Below, piece after piece: positions 17,620 through 25,306 of a DNA stretch of 64,000 nt. Below the pieces are notes generated by a model, which saw nothing but the letters and a program-made list of their open reading frames with translations, had not been told where the DNA came from and searched no databases. Source of the DNA: Chromobacterium rhizoryzae (GTDB lineage Bacteria; Pseudomonadota; Gammaproteobacteria; Burkholderiales; Chromobacteriaceae); contig NZ_CP066126.1 of assembly GCF_020544465.1 (NCBI RefSeq), forward strand, positions 1,054,001-1,118,000, written 5' to 3'. The first letter of the stretch is position 1. Each line of letters begins with the position of its first letter. The translations under genes were made by a program, and so were the position numbers.

Positions 17620-18537
17620 ATGGAAAAGCGCCAGCAGGACCGCTTTGTCGCGGTGGGCGGCGAGCAGCTGTATCTGAAACGCATTTATTGCCGCGAGGAC
17701 GGCCCGCCGGTGCTGTTGTTGCACGGGGTGATGGCCAACGGCCGCACTTTTTACAGCGATTCCGGCCGAGGGCTGGCTCATTACCTGGCCGAGGCCGGCT
17801 ACGATGTGTTCGTCGCCGATCTGCGCGGCCGCGGCCGCAGTCTGCCCAAGATCAGCCGCGCCTCGCGCCACGGGCAGACCGAGACCATCTGCGAGGATTT
17901 GCCGGCGCTGCATCGCCACATCCGCGAACTCAAGAACGGCGCGCCGCTGCATTGGATGGCTCATTCCTGGGGCGGCGTGCACATGTCCAGCTGCCTTATC
18001 CGCTTTCCCGAGCTGGCTGAGCAAGTGGCCAGCCTGGTTTACTTCGGCAGCAAGCGCAGCGTGCGGGTGCGCAATCTGAACAAGCTGGTGGAGGTGGACT
18101 TCATGTGGAATATCGCCTCGCGGGTCTTGATCCGCCTGTTCGGCTATCTGCCGGCGCGGCGCATCCGGCTGGGGGCGGACGACGAGAGCGACAAGAGCCA
18201 TCTGCAAAGCAAACTGTGGGCGCAGCCCAAGCCCTGGGTGGACAGCGACGACGGCTTCGATTACGGTGCCGCCGCCCAAGGCGCCCATTTGCCGCCGGCC
18301 CTGTACTTCGCCGCCGGCCACGATCCCTGCCGCGGCCATCCGGAGGACGTGCGCCGTTTCCGCGACGAATCCGGCCCGCACCTGTCGCGGCTGCGCCTGC
18401 TGTCCCGGCGCGTCGGCCATCTGCACGATTACAACCATGTGTCATTATTGACCCATCCTGATGCCATCCGGGACCATTTCCCGCTGGTATTGGCATGGCT
18501 GCATGGTGAGTATGATCAGGTCAGCGAAAATTACTGA
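17620..18537 (+). CDS. Alpha/beta-hydrolase
   Basis: 305-aa serine hydrolase of the alpha/beta fold, probably cytoplasmic. It shows the oxyanion segment LLHGVMANGRTF, the nucleophile elbow AHSWGG with Ser116, and a C-terminal histidine in DYNHVSLLTHPDA (about 273). ADLRGRGRS follows the third strand, as in esterase/lipase-like members. GAGGAGAAGG lies directly before the ATG. Substrate unknown; the neighbours (MITE copies, 2OG oxygenase) give no pathway clue. Confidence 0.85.
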   Translation: MEKRQQDRFVAVGGEQLYLKRIYCREDGPPVLLLHGVMANGRTFYSDSGRGLAHYLAEAGYDVFVADLRGRGRSLPKISRASRHGQTETICEDLPALHRHIRELKNGAPLHWMAHSWGGVHMSSCLIRFPELAEQVASLVYFGSKRSVRVRNLNKLVEVDFMWNIASRVLIRLFGYLPARRIRLGADDESDKSHLQSKLWAQPKPWVDSDDGFDYGAAAQGAHLPPALYFAAGHDPCRGHPEDVRRFRDESGPHLSRLRLLSRRVGHLHDYNHVSLLTHPDAIRDHFPLVLAWLHGEYDQVSENY

Positions 18538-18596
18538 TAAATGACATTTTCCTTGGCGCGCGGCTGTGGTAGAAATCGCGCCTGGGAGAATGAACC

Positions 18597-19241
18597 ATGA
18601 CACAAGACTTTGAAGTTTCGCCCTATTTGCTAGGGCCCGTTATCGACAACCTTGCCGAACAGGGCTGGGTCGTAGACCGCAGCCTGTTCTCTGCCGAAGA
18701 CATCCGCCTGCTGCGCGAGGAATGCCTCGTCCACTGGCAGCAGGGCAAGTTCCATGAAGCCGCCGTCGGGCGCGCCGCGCAGCAAAACCGCCGCAGCGAA
18801 ATCCGTTCCGACTCGGTGCTGTGGCTGGAGCCGGACAATGCCGATTCCGCCGCATCCTTGTATTTCTCCAAGCTGGACGCCGTCCGCCAGGCGGTCAACC
18901 AGGCCTTCTACATGGGGCTGGAAGACTTGGAGTCCCACTTCGCCGTGTACCCGCAGGGCGCTTTCTATAAAAAACACCTGGACCGCTTCCGCGACGACGA
19001 CGCGCGCGCGCTGACCGCGGTGCTCTACCTGAACGACGACTGGCCGGCCGACGCCGGCGGCGAGATGCGGCTTTATCTGGACGAGGACGGCGAGCGCCAT
19101 GTCGACGTCCGGCCGGAGGCCGGCACCCTGGCGCTGTTTTTGTCCGACCGCTTCTGGCACGAGGTGTTGCCGGCCGGCCGGCAGCGTTTGTCCATCACCG
19201 GCTGGTTTCGCCGCCGCATGGCGACGGCGGCCGGCTGGTAG
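18597..19241 (+). CDS. 2OG-Fe(II) oxygenase (prolyl-4-hydroxylase type)
   Basis: 214-aa non-haem iron dioxygenase with the double-stranded beta-helix facial triad: H127 and D129 in KKHLDRFRDDD, H188 in RFWHEVLP, and R197 (RLSITGW) to bind 2-oxoglutarate. The middle strand ALTAVLYLNDDWPADAGGEMRLY is typical of bacterial prolyl-hydroxylase-like proteins that modify protein side chains. GGGAGAATG lies before the ATG. aroC follows 57 bases later. The target is unknown. Confidence 0.88.
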   Translation: MTQDFEVSPYLLGPVIDNLAEQGWVVDRSLFSAEDIRLLREECLVHWQQGKFHEAAVGRAAQQNRRSEIRSDSVLWLEPDNADSAASLYFSKLDAVRQAVNQAFYMGLEDLESHFAVYPQGAFYKKHLDRFRDDDARALTAVLYLNDDWPADAGGEMRLYLDEDGERHVDVRPEAGTLALFLSDRFWHEVLPAGRQRLSITGWFRRRMATAAGW

Positions 19242-19298
19242 GCCGACGGCTCGTGCTAGAATCTTCGCCAAGGATTCCGCATACAAAGGACAGTGAAG

Positions 19299-20399
19299 AT
19301 GTCAGGCAATACCATGGGGTTGTTGTTCACGGTGACTTCCTTCGGCGAAAGCCACGGCCCGGCCATTGGCTGCGTGGTGGACGGCTGCCCGCCGGGGCTG
19401 GAGATCAGCGAAGCCGACATCCAGGCGGAGCTGGACCGGCGCAAGCCCGGCACCAGCCGCCACGTCACCCAGCGCCGCGAGCCGGACGCGGTGGAAATCC
19501 TGTCCGGCGTGTACGAGGGCAAGACCACCGGCACGCCGATCGCGCTGCTGATCCGCAACACCGATCAGCGCAGCAAGGACTACGGCAATATCGCCGACAC
19601 CTTCCGTCCCGGCCATGCGGATTACTGCTATTGGCATAAGTACGGCATCCGCGATCCGCGCGGCGGCGGCCGTTCCTCCGCCCGCGAAACCGCGGTGCGG
19701 GTGGCCGCCGGCGCCATCGCCAAGAAATGGCTGCATCAGCGCTACGGCATCGTCATCCGCGGCCACATGAGCCAGATCGGCGAAATCGCCATCCCGTTCA
19801 AGAGCTGGGAGCATGTGCCCGGCAACCCCTTCTTCGCCGCAGATCCCGAGGTGGTGCCGCAGCTGGAAAGCTATATGGACAGCGTGCGCAAGAGCCTGGA
19901 CTCCATCGGCGCGCGGCTGCGGGTGGTGGCTGAAAACGTGCCGGTGGGCTGGGGCGAGCCGGTGTTCGACCGGCTGGACGCCGACATCGCCCACGCGATG
20001 ATGAGCATCAACGCGGTCAAGGGCGTGGAGATCGGCGCCGGCTTCGGCTGCGTGACCCAGCGCGGCAGCGAGCACGGCGACGAACTGACGCCTCAGGGCT
20101 TCGCCAGCAATCACGCCGGCGGCGTGCTCGGCGGCATTTCCACCGGCCAGGACATCGAAGTGTCCATCGCCATCAAGCCGACGTCCTCCATCGCCCAGCC
20201 GCGCCGCTCCATAGACAAGCAGGGCCAGCCGCTGACCATGGAAACCCACGGCCGCCACGATCCTTGCGTCGGCATCCGCGCCACGCCGATCGCCGAGGCG
20301 ATGTTGGCGCTGGTGTTGATCGACCACGCCTTGCGCCATCGCGCGCAATGCGGCGATGTTTCGGTAGATACTCCCAGAATTGCCGGCCGAATCGGCTAG
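19299..20399 (+). CDS. aroC: Chorismate synthase
   Basis: 366-aa last enzyme of the shikimate pathway, converting EPSP to chorismate with reduced FMN. It shows all three family signatures: GESHGPAIGCVVDGCPPG near the start, the central GGGRSSARETAVRVAAGA and RPGHADYCYW, and the C-terminal RHDPCVGIRATPIAEAM. I chose the ATG at 19299 (AAAGGA 8 nt upstream) over the in-frame GTG at 19293. Confidence 0.97.
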   Translation: MSGNTMGLLFTVTSFGESHGPAIGCVVDGCPPGLEISEADIQAELDRRKPGTSRHVTQRREPDAVEILSGVYEGKTTGTPIALLIRNTDQRSKDYGNIADTFRPGHADYCYWHKYGIRDPRGGGRSSARETAVRVAAGAIAKKWLHQRYGIVIRGHMSQIGEIAIPFKSWEHVPGNPFFAADPEVVPQLESYMDSVRKSLDSIGARLRVVAENVPVGWGEPVFDRLDADIAHAMMSINAVKGVEIGAGFGCVTQRGSEHGDELTPQGFASNHAGGVLGGISTGQDIEVSIAIKPTSSIAQPRRSIDKQGQPLTMETHGRHDPCVGIRATPIAEAMLALVLIDHALRHRAQCGDVSVDTPRIAGRIG

Positions 20400-20449
20400 A
20401 CTGTAAACCGTAAGCCGGGACGACGCCGGCATATCCGGTAGGATGGAAC

Positions 20450-21886
20450 ATGCTGAAAAATCTGATCAGCGGCCTGACCGGCCGTATGAAGAAATCTTCG
20501 GACTCCTCCAGCGACGAACAGGTCGTGCCCGCGCCGTTCACCGAGCTGGCGCACGACTCGCCGGCCAGCCGGCAGCTGGAAAACGCGCCGCCGCTGGATT
20601 TGCCGCCCACCCTGGGCTTTGTTTCGCATCAGCCGGTGATGGACAGGCTGCAAAGGGTGGTGGCTTACGATTTCTTCGTGCGCCAGGGCAAGCGCAATAT
20701 CGCCGCCGGCAAGCAGCAAGAATTCGACAGGCTGATGCTCAGCACGCTGCAGAATATGGACATCTTCCGCTTGCTGGCTTTCCGCCGCGCCTTTGTCCAT
20801 ATCTCCATCGATACCCTGGACGAGCCTATGCTGTCGAATATGCCGGCCAGCAGCGTGATCTTCGTGCTGGAGCCGTCCCAGACCGGTTCGGTGTCCGAGG
20901 AGATGATCCGGCAGCTGGACGCGCTCAAGCAAAAAGCGATGCGCTTCGCGCTGGAGCCGGCCGGCTACGATCCGGGCAGCCTGCCGGCGCACCTGCAGAA
21001 CGATTTGTTCAGCCGCATGGACTTCATGATCCTGGACTTCGACGCGCCGTCCGGCAAGGTGCTGGAGCCCATTCTGGATCAACTGCCCAAGCGTTATCCC
21101 ACTGTGCGCTGGATGGCGCGCAACGTCGGCACCGCCGAGGATCTGGACGTCTGTCTGCGCGGGCCGGGGCATAATCGTTTCGCCTTATTCCACGGTCCCT
21201 TCATCGCCACCGTGCGCGCGCTGGAGGGCGGCAAGGTGGACGCCAGCCAGACCCGGGTGCTGCAAATCATGCGCATGTTGCGCGCCAATGCCGAAGCCGC
21301 CGAGATCGAGACCCAGTTCAAGCTGGACTCGGTGCTGCTGTTCAAACTGCTGCGTTTCATGAATTCGCCGGTGCACGGTTTGTCGCGCAAGGTGCAGACC
21401 ATAGAGGAAACCCTGCTGCTGCTGGGCCGGGAAACCTTGTTCAAGTGGCTGTCCATGCTGTTGTTCACCGCGCGCAAGGACGACGGCACCGCGGTGTCGC
21501 TGCTGGAAAAGTCGCTGATCCGCGCCCGCCTGCTGGAGCGCATGGGCAGCTATCGCGGCAACCGGGTGGAGGCCGAACATCTGTTCCTCACCGGCATGTT
21601 CTCCATGCTGGACGTTTTGCTCGGGGTGCCGTTTCCCGATGTGCTGGACCCGCTGGAGCTGGCCTCGCCGGTGCGCGAGGCGGTGGTGGAGCGCCGCGGC
21701 ATGTTCGCGCCCTTCCTGGCGATGGCGCTGGCCTGCGAGCAGGGCGACACCGAGCAGATCGAAGCCTTGGCCAAGGTGCTGGATTTCGAGGTGGAATTGG
21801 TCAACCAGTACTATATGGACGCCGCGGTGTGGGCGCAGGTGGTCTTGCGCGACAGCGAAGTCCACAACAATGTGGAGGCGGTTTGA
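20450..21886 (+). CDS. Degenerate EAL plus HDOD domain protein
   Basis: 478-aa signalling protein. Residues about 55-250 are an EAL-like fold that has lost the EAL signature (FVSHQPVMDRLQRVVAYDFFVRQG where an active enzyme has Q-P-I ... E-A-L). Residues about 255-455 form an HDOD domain (VLQIMRMLRANAEAAEIE, then LLFKLLRFMNSPVHGLSRKVQTIEETLLLLG). This matches the YuxH/CdgJ architecture, which influences motility and c-di-GMP outputs without obvious catalysis. It starts 50 bases after aroC and ends at a strong bidirectional terminator. Confidence 0.88.
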   Translation: MLKNLISGLTGRMKKSSDSSSDEQVVPAPFTELAHDSPASRQLENAPPLDLPPTLGFVSHQPVMDRLQRVVAYDFFVRQGKRNIAAGKQQEFDRLMLSTLQNMDIFRLLAFRRAFVHISIDTLDEPMLSNMPASSVIFVLEPSQTGSVSEEMIRQLDALKQKAMRFALEPAGYDPGSLPAHLQNDLFSRMDFMILDFDAPSGKVLEPILDQLPKRYPTVRWMARNVGTAEDLDVCLRGPGHNRFALFHGPFIATVRALEGGKVDASQTRVLQIMRMLRANAEAAEIETQFKLDSVLLFKLLRFMNSPVHGLSRKVQTIEETLLLLGRETLFKWLSMLLFTARKDDGTAVSLLEKSLIRARLLERMGSYRGNRVEAEHLFLTGMFSMLDVLLGVPFPDVLDPLELASPVREAVVERRGMFAPFLAMALACEQGDTEQIEALAKVLDFEVELVNQYYMDAAVWAQVVLRDSEVHNNVEAV

Positions 21887-21922
21887 GGGCCTGTTCCAAA
21901 TCAGGCATGACGGCGCGCTGAC

Positions 21923-21960
21923 AGCAAACAGGCCGCATCCTCGGATGCGGCCTGTTTGCT
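21923..21960. terminator. Bidirectional terminator
   Basis: Perfect 18-bp stem (AGCAAACAGGCCGCATCC and its complement) with a two-base centre, between the convergent EAL-HDOD gene and the ubiH-like gene. The stem base is A/T-rich on each side, giving T-rich 3' tails in both directions. Confidence 0.85.
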
Positions 21961-21973
21961 TTCCTGTACTTGT

Positions 21974-22224
21974 TTATTGGCCGTTTCCGGCCGGAGCCTG
22001 TCCCTGAGCGGCCGCATCGTCGGCGCCCGGCGCCGCGCGGCGGTCTCCCGGCGGTTCCCCATGGGGCGCGCCGGAGGGTGCGTTGCCGGGGGCCGCGCCG
22101 TGTTGCGGGCCGCCGTTGGCGTTGCCGGGAGCATGACCGCCGCCCTGTGGGCCGCCGTCATGGTTGCCGCCGCCTCCGGAGCCACCGCCGGCGCCGCCTC
22201 CCTCATGTCCGCCGCCGCCGGGCG
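21974..22224 (-). other. Gly/His/Pro-rich open frame 3' of the ubiH-like gene
   Basis: A minus-strand frame continues past the ubiH-like stop and ends at TAA (21974-21976), 14 bases before the terminator, exactly where a gene end is expected. It reads GGHEGGGAGGGSGGGG, then PQGGGHAPGNANGGPQHG and further low-complexity sequence. It has no ATG, GTG or TTG start of its own; upstream it runs inside the hydroxylase gene in another frame. It may be the old C-terminal tail of that protein, put out of frame, or chance in GC-rich DNA. Nothing else is visible in this gap. Confidence 0.35.
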
Positions 22225-23409
22225 TCAGCCGCCTTTCAAGCCCAGCGCGTAGCGTATCGCTTCGCGTTTCAGCGGGCCGGCGTGGTTGGCCACGCGCATC
22301 CCCAGCTTGCGCGCCAGCCGCAGCGGGGCGATATCGTTGCCGAAGCCGTAGCAGAAGGCGTCCATCGCGGTCTGCATCGCCAGATTGGCCGGCTTGCGCG
22401 CGCGCTGGTAGCGTTGCAGCGCGTCGACGGCGGCGAAGTCCCGGCCTTGAGCCGCGGCTTCCCGTATCACCTCGGCCAGCTTGGCCGCGTCCTGGAAGCC
22501 CAGGTTCACGCCCTGGCCGGCCAAGGGGTGGATGGTGTGGGCGGCGTCGCCCACCAGGGCCACGCCGTCCTTGACGTAGCGCTGCGCGTGGCGGCGGGTC
22601 AGCGCGAAGCTGCCCTTGGCCACGATGCGGCGGATCGCGCCCAGCTTGCGGGGGAAGGCGGCGTGAAAGGCCGCGGCCAGCTCGGCCTCGTCCAGCGCCA
22701 GCAGCCGCTGGACGTCCGGCGGACGGTGATACCAGACCAGCGAGCCGTATTCGCCGGTCAGCGGCAAAAAGGCTTGCGGGCCGGTGGGGGTGAAGCGTTG
22801 CCAGGTGATGTCCTGCTGCGTTTGCTCTTGCTCGCAGCAAGCCACCAGCGCGTGCATGGGATAGTCCCAACTGGTGACGCCGATGCCGGCGGCGTCGCGC
22901 ACCGACGAGCGCGCGCCGTCGGCGGCGATCAGCAAGCGGGTGCTCAATTGACGGCCGTCTTCCAGCTCCACGCGGGAGGCGAAGGGCTGGTAGACGATGC
23001 GGCGGATGGCGGCCGGGGCCAGATAGTCGACGTCGGCGCATTGGCGCAGGGCCTGGGTGGCGGCCAGTTGCACCACCCGGTTTTCCACGATGTGGCCGAG
23101 CGCGGCCTCGCCGGCCTCCTCGGCGGTGAACAGCGTGCCGTCGGCTTCTTCGCCCTCCCACACCTGCATGCGCAGATAGGGGGCCGCGCGCATCGCCAGC
23201 ACCGCGTCCCAGGCGCCGATGCCGGCCAGAAAGCGAGCCGAGGCCGGACTGATCGCCGAAACCCGCAGATCCGGCGGCTGGGCCGCGTCGAACGGGGCGG
23301 GCGGCGCTTGCTCCAGCACCGCAATGCTCAGGCCGTGGCCGGACAGCGCGGCGGCCAGCGCCGAGCCCACCATGCCGCCGCCGACGATGAGAATATCGCT
23401 GTATTGCAT
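22225..23409 (-). CDS. UbiH/UbiF/VisC-type FAD hydroxylase
   Basis: 394-aa flavin monooxygenase of the ubiquinone-hydroxylase family, which adds a hydroxyl group to the quinone ring in ubiquinone synthesis. It shows the N-terminal FAD site ILIVGGGMVGSALAAALSG, the DG motif LLIAADGARSSVRDAAG, and the second FAD motif VALVGDAAHTIHPLAGQGVNLGFQDA that defines UbiH-type enzymes. The start is the ATG whose complement is 23407-23409, placed at the Rossmann motif as usual. Which ring position it hydroxylates cannot be told without comparing paralogs. Confidence 0.92.
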   Translation of the reverse strand: MQYSDILIVGGGMVGSALAAALSGHGLSIAVLEQAPPAPFDAAQPPDLRVSAISPASARFLAGIGAWDAVLAMRAAPYLRMQVWEGEEADGTLFTAEEAGEAALGHIVENRVVQLAATQALRQCADVDYLAPAAIRRIVYQPFASRVELEDGRQLSTRLLIAADGARSSVRDAAGIGVTSWDYPMHALVACCEQEQTQQDITWQRFTPTGPQAFLPLTGEYGSLVWYHRPPDVQRLLALDEAELAAAFHAAFPRKLGAIRRIVAKGSFALTRRHAQRYVKDGVALVGDAAHTIHPLAGQGVNLGFQDAAKLAEVIREAAAQGRDFAAVDALQRYQRARKPANLAMQTAMDAFCYGFGNDIAPLRLARKLGMRVANHAGPLKREAIRYALGLKGG

Positions 23410-23503
23410 AAATCCCTTTCCAATCGTTTGCCCGCGCCTTTCGCCGAGCGCCGGGTCGCGCGCCAGCATAGCCCAGGGGAGGCGCCGCGCGTCTTGGCCT
23501 GGA

Positions 23504-24436
23504 TCAAGCCGTTTGCGGTTCCGCCGCCAGCAGCGCGCGCAGCCGCGGCACCACGTGCTGGACGAAGATCTCGTTCTTGCGCGGCAGCGGGTGACGGTAA
23601 GGGTAGACCAGGAAGGCCGGCCAGCAATCGTGGCTCCAGCCCGGCAGCACCGGCACCAACTGGCCGGTGGCGAGAAAGCTGCTGGCCACGTAATGGGGCA
23701 GCAGCGCCAGTCCGCAGCCGGCCACCGCGCCGGACACCAGCGGCGAATACTGATTGCAGCTGAGCACCGGCCGCACCGGCATGCGCACATAGACGCCGTC
23801 CTTCTCCAGCGCCCATTCCACCGCCTCGCTGGGCGCCTTGCTGGAATCGTAGAGCACGCGGTGCAGGCACAGGTCTTCCGGGTGTTCCAGCCTGGGCGCC
23901 TGGGCCAGGTAGCCGGGCGAGGCGTAGACGGTTTCGCGCATGAAGCCCAGCGGTTTGGCCACCAGTCCGTCGTCGTAGACATTGCGCGTGCGCACGCAAA
24001 AATCCAGCCCTTCCGCCACCGGGTCTTGCAGCCGGTTCTCCACTTGCAGCTGCATCTCCAGTCCCGGGTATTGATTGGACAGCTCGGACAGGATGGGGAC
24101 CAGCAGGAACTGGGCGAAGGCGGACGCGGAGCTGATCACCAGCGGCCCTTCCACGCAATCCTGCACATTGCCGACATCGCCGCGCACCCGGTCCAGCATC
24201 TCGCGCAGCTGGCGCGCGTGCACGGCCAGCCGCTGGCCGGCCTCGGTCAGCGCCACGCGCCGGGTATTGCGCAGCACCAGCACCGCGCCCAGCTCCTGCT
24301 CCAGCTGCTTGACCAATTGGCTGACGCGGCTTTTGGCGCAGCCGAGCGCGTCGGCCGCCGCGGTGAAACTGCCGTGGCGGGCCAGTGCGTCGAAGGCCAG
24401 CAGAGCGTCCGGAGAGGGAGGGTGGTTTGTTTTCAT
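23504..24436 (-). CDS. LysR-family transcriptional regulator
   Basis: 310-aa regulator: winged helix-turn-helix at about residues 10-70 (FDALARHGSFTAAADALGCAKSRVSQLVKQLE) and a periplasmic-binding-like effector domain (about 95-300) of the CrgA/DsdC-like subgroup. The helix-turn-helix reads CAKSRVSQ where many members have SQPAVS. It is divergent from a small ORF and a SnoaL-like gene, the usual arrangement for a LysR target; a dyad at 24479-24496 may be its site. Confidence 0.93.
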   Translation of the reverse strand: MKTNHPPSPDALLAFDALARHGSFTAAADALGCAKSRVSQLVKQLEQELGAVLVLRNTRRVALTEAGQRLAVHARQLREMLDRVRGDVGNVQDCVEGPLVISSASAFAQFLLVPILSELSNQYPGLEMQLQVENRLQDPVAEGLDFCVRTRNVYDDGLVAKPLGFMRETVYASPGYLAQAPRLEHPEDLCLHRVLYDSSKAPSEAVEWALEKDGVYVRMPVRPVLSCNQYSPLVSGAVAGCGLALLPHYVASSFLATGQLVPVLPGWSHDCWPAFLVYPYRHPLPRKNEIFVQHVVPRLRALLAAEPQTA

Positions 24437-24478
24437 TTCAGAACAGTGTGTGGATATTTCACGGATTTTATTGTATGC

Positions 24479-24496
24479 GCATGTAGATTAGCATGC
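24479..24496. promoter_or_regulatory. Candidate LysR-type operator
   Basis: GCATG-TAGATTAG-CATGC inverted repeat in the 95-base gap between the lysR gene and the divergent small ORF. The size and place fit a LysR recognition site. Confidence 0.4.
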
Positions 24497-24531
24497 TTGC
24501 GTGATCAATAGCAGAACAATTGGAGCGCATC

Positions 24532-24735
24532 ATGGCATTGGGAGCCTGGGGGGCGTGGAGTCGATTCTGGGGGCGGCTGGGCCGTTTGTGGTGGCAGGGC
24601 ATGCAAGCCCACACGCGGCGGGCGTTGCGCGATGAAACGGAGGCGCTGGAGCGGGCGAGGTGCGCGGCGTCGAACGGAGGGCGGCAGTGCGCCAATCCGG
24701 TGGATTGCGCGCGGAACCGACGGGTGTTTCATTGA
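24532..24735 (+). CDS. Small Trp-rich hypothetical protein
   Basis: 67-aa frame, start ATG at 24532 with GGAG seven bases upstream. The N-terminal third is rich in tryptophan, glycine and arginine (WGAWSRFWGRLGRLWW), suggesting an amphipathic or membrane-associated helix; the rest is charged with two cysteines. I recognise no family. It lies divergent from a LysR gene and 29 bases before a SnoaL-like gene, so it could be the first gene of a LysR-controlled pair, or only an open leader. Confidence 0.45.
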   Translation: MALGAWGAWSRFWGRLGRLWWQGMQAHTRRALRDETEALERARCAASNGGRQCANPVDCARNRRVFH

Positions 24736-24764
24736 CCGTGATGTCGAATCGAGGAGAAACGAAA

Positions 24765-25148
24765 ATGCAGGATACCAGAGCGGTAGTGACGGGGTTTTTG
24801 AAGGAGGTGCGTTCCGGACGCAATCCGGACGCGGCCGGCGATTATCTGGCGCCCAAGGTATTGGCGCATCAATTGGTGGCGGAGTCGCCGCATACGCTGG
24901 AGCGCAGCCCGGCCGACTACGCCGCCCATGTGCGGGACTTCCTGCGCGACTACGGGGCCTTTGAACTGAGGGTGGACGAATTGCTGGTGGATGGAGACAA
25001 GGCTTACGCGCGCTGGACCCAGTTGGGACATGGCCTGGCCGGCCTGGACGGCCGCCCGCCCAGCGGCGAGCCGCTGCGCCAGATCGGCAGCGCCTGCTAC
25101 CGGGTGGCGGATGGCCGCATTGTCGAGTACTGGATACAAAGCAGCTGA
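24765..25148 (+). CDS. SnoaL-like / NTF2-fold protein
   Basis: 127-aa protein of the SnoaL-like ester cyclase/NTF2 fold: helix VVTGFLKEVRSGRNPDAAGDYLAPKVLAHQ, then the central beta sheet ending FELRVDELLVDGDKAYARWTQLGH and IGSACYRVADGRIVEYWI. Such proteins bind small hydrophobic substrates; activity here is unknown. I chose the ATG at 24765 because GAGGAGAAAC lies just upstream; longer readings from 24660 include no homologous sequence. Confidence 0.82.
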   Translation: MQDTRAVVTGFLKEVRSGRNPDAAGDYLAPKVLAHQLVAESPHTLERSPADYAAHVRDFLRDYGAFELRVDELLVDGDKAYARWTQLGHGLAGLDGRPPSGEPLRQIGSACYRVADGRIVEYWIQSS

Positions 25149-25156
25149 GTCGCCGG

Positions 25157-25188
25157 CGCCGTTTGCATGTTGAACGGCGTTAATTTAA
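25157..25188 (+). terminator. Probable terminator after SnoaL-like gene
   Basis: CGCCGTT-TGCATGTTG-AACGGCG hairpin followed by TTAATTTAA, eight bases after the stop. Confidence 0.5.
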
Positions 25189-25306
25189 CTTATTGTCATT
25201 TTTTTGGGCTAATTACCGGTCAATTAATATCGTCTTTCAGTTTTATCAAACATAGCCGATATTGCATAAATATAATGACCGCCAAGATGACAATAAGGAG
25301 TGGTAA

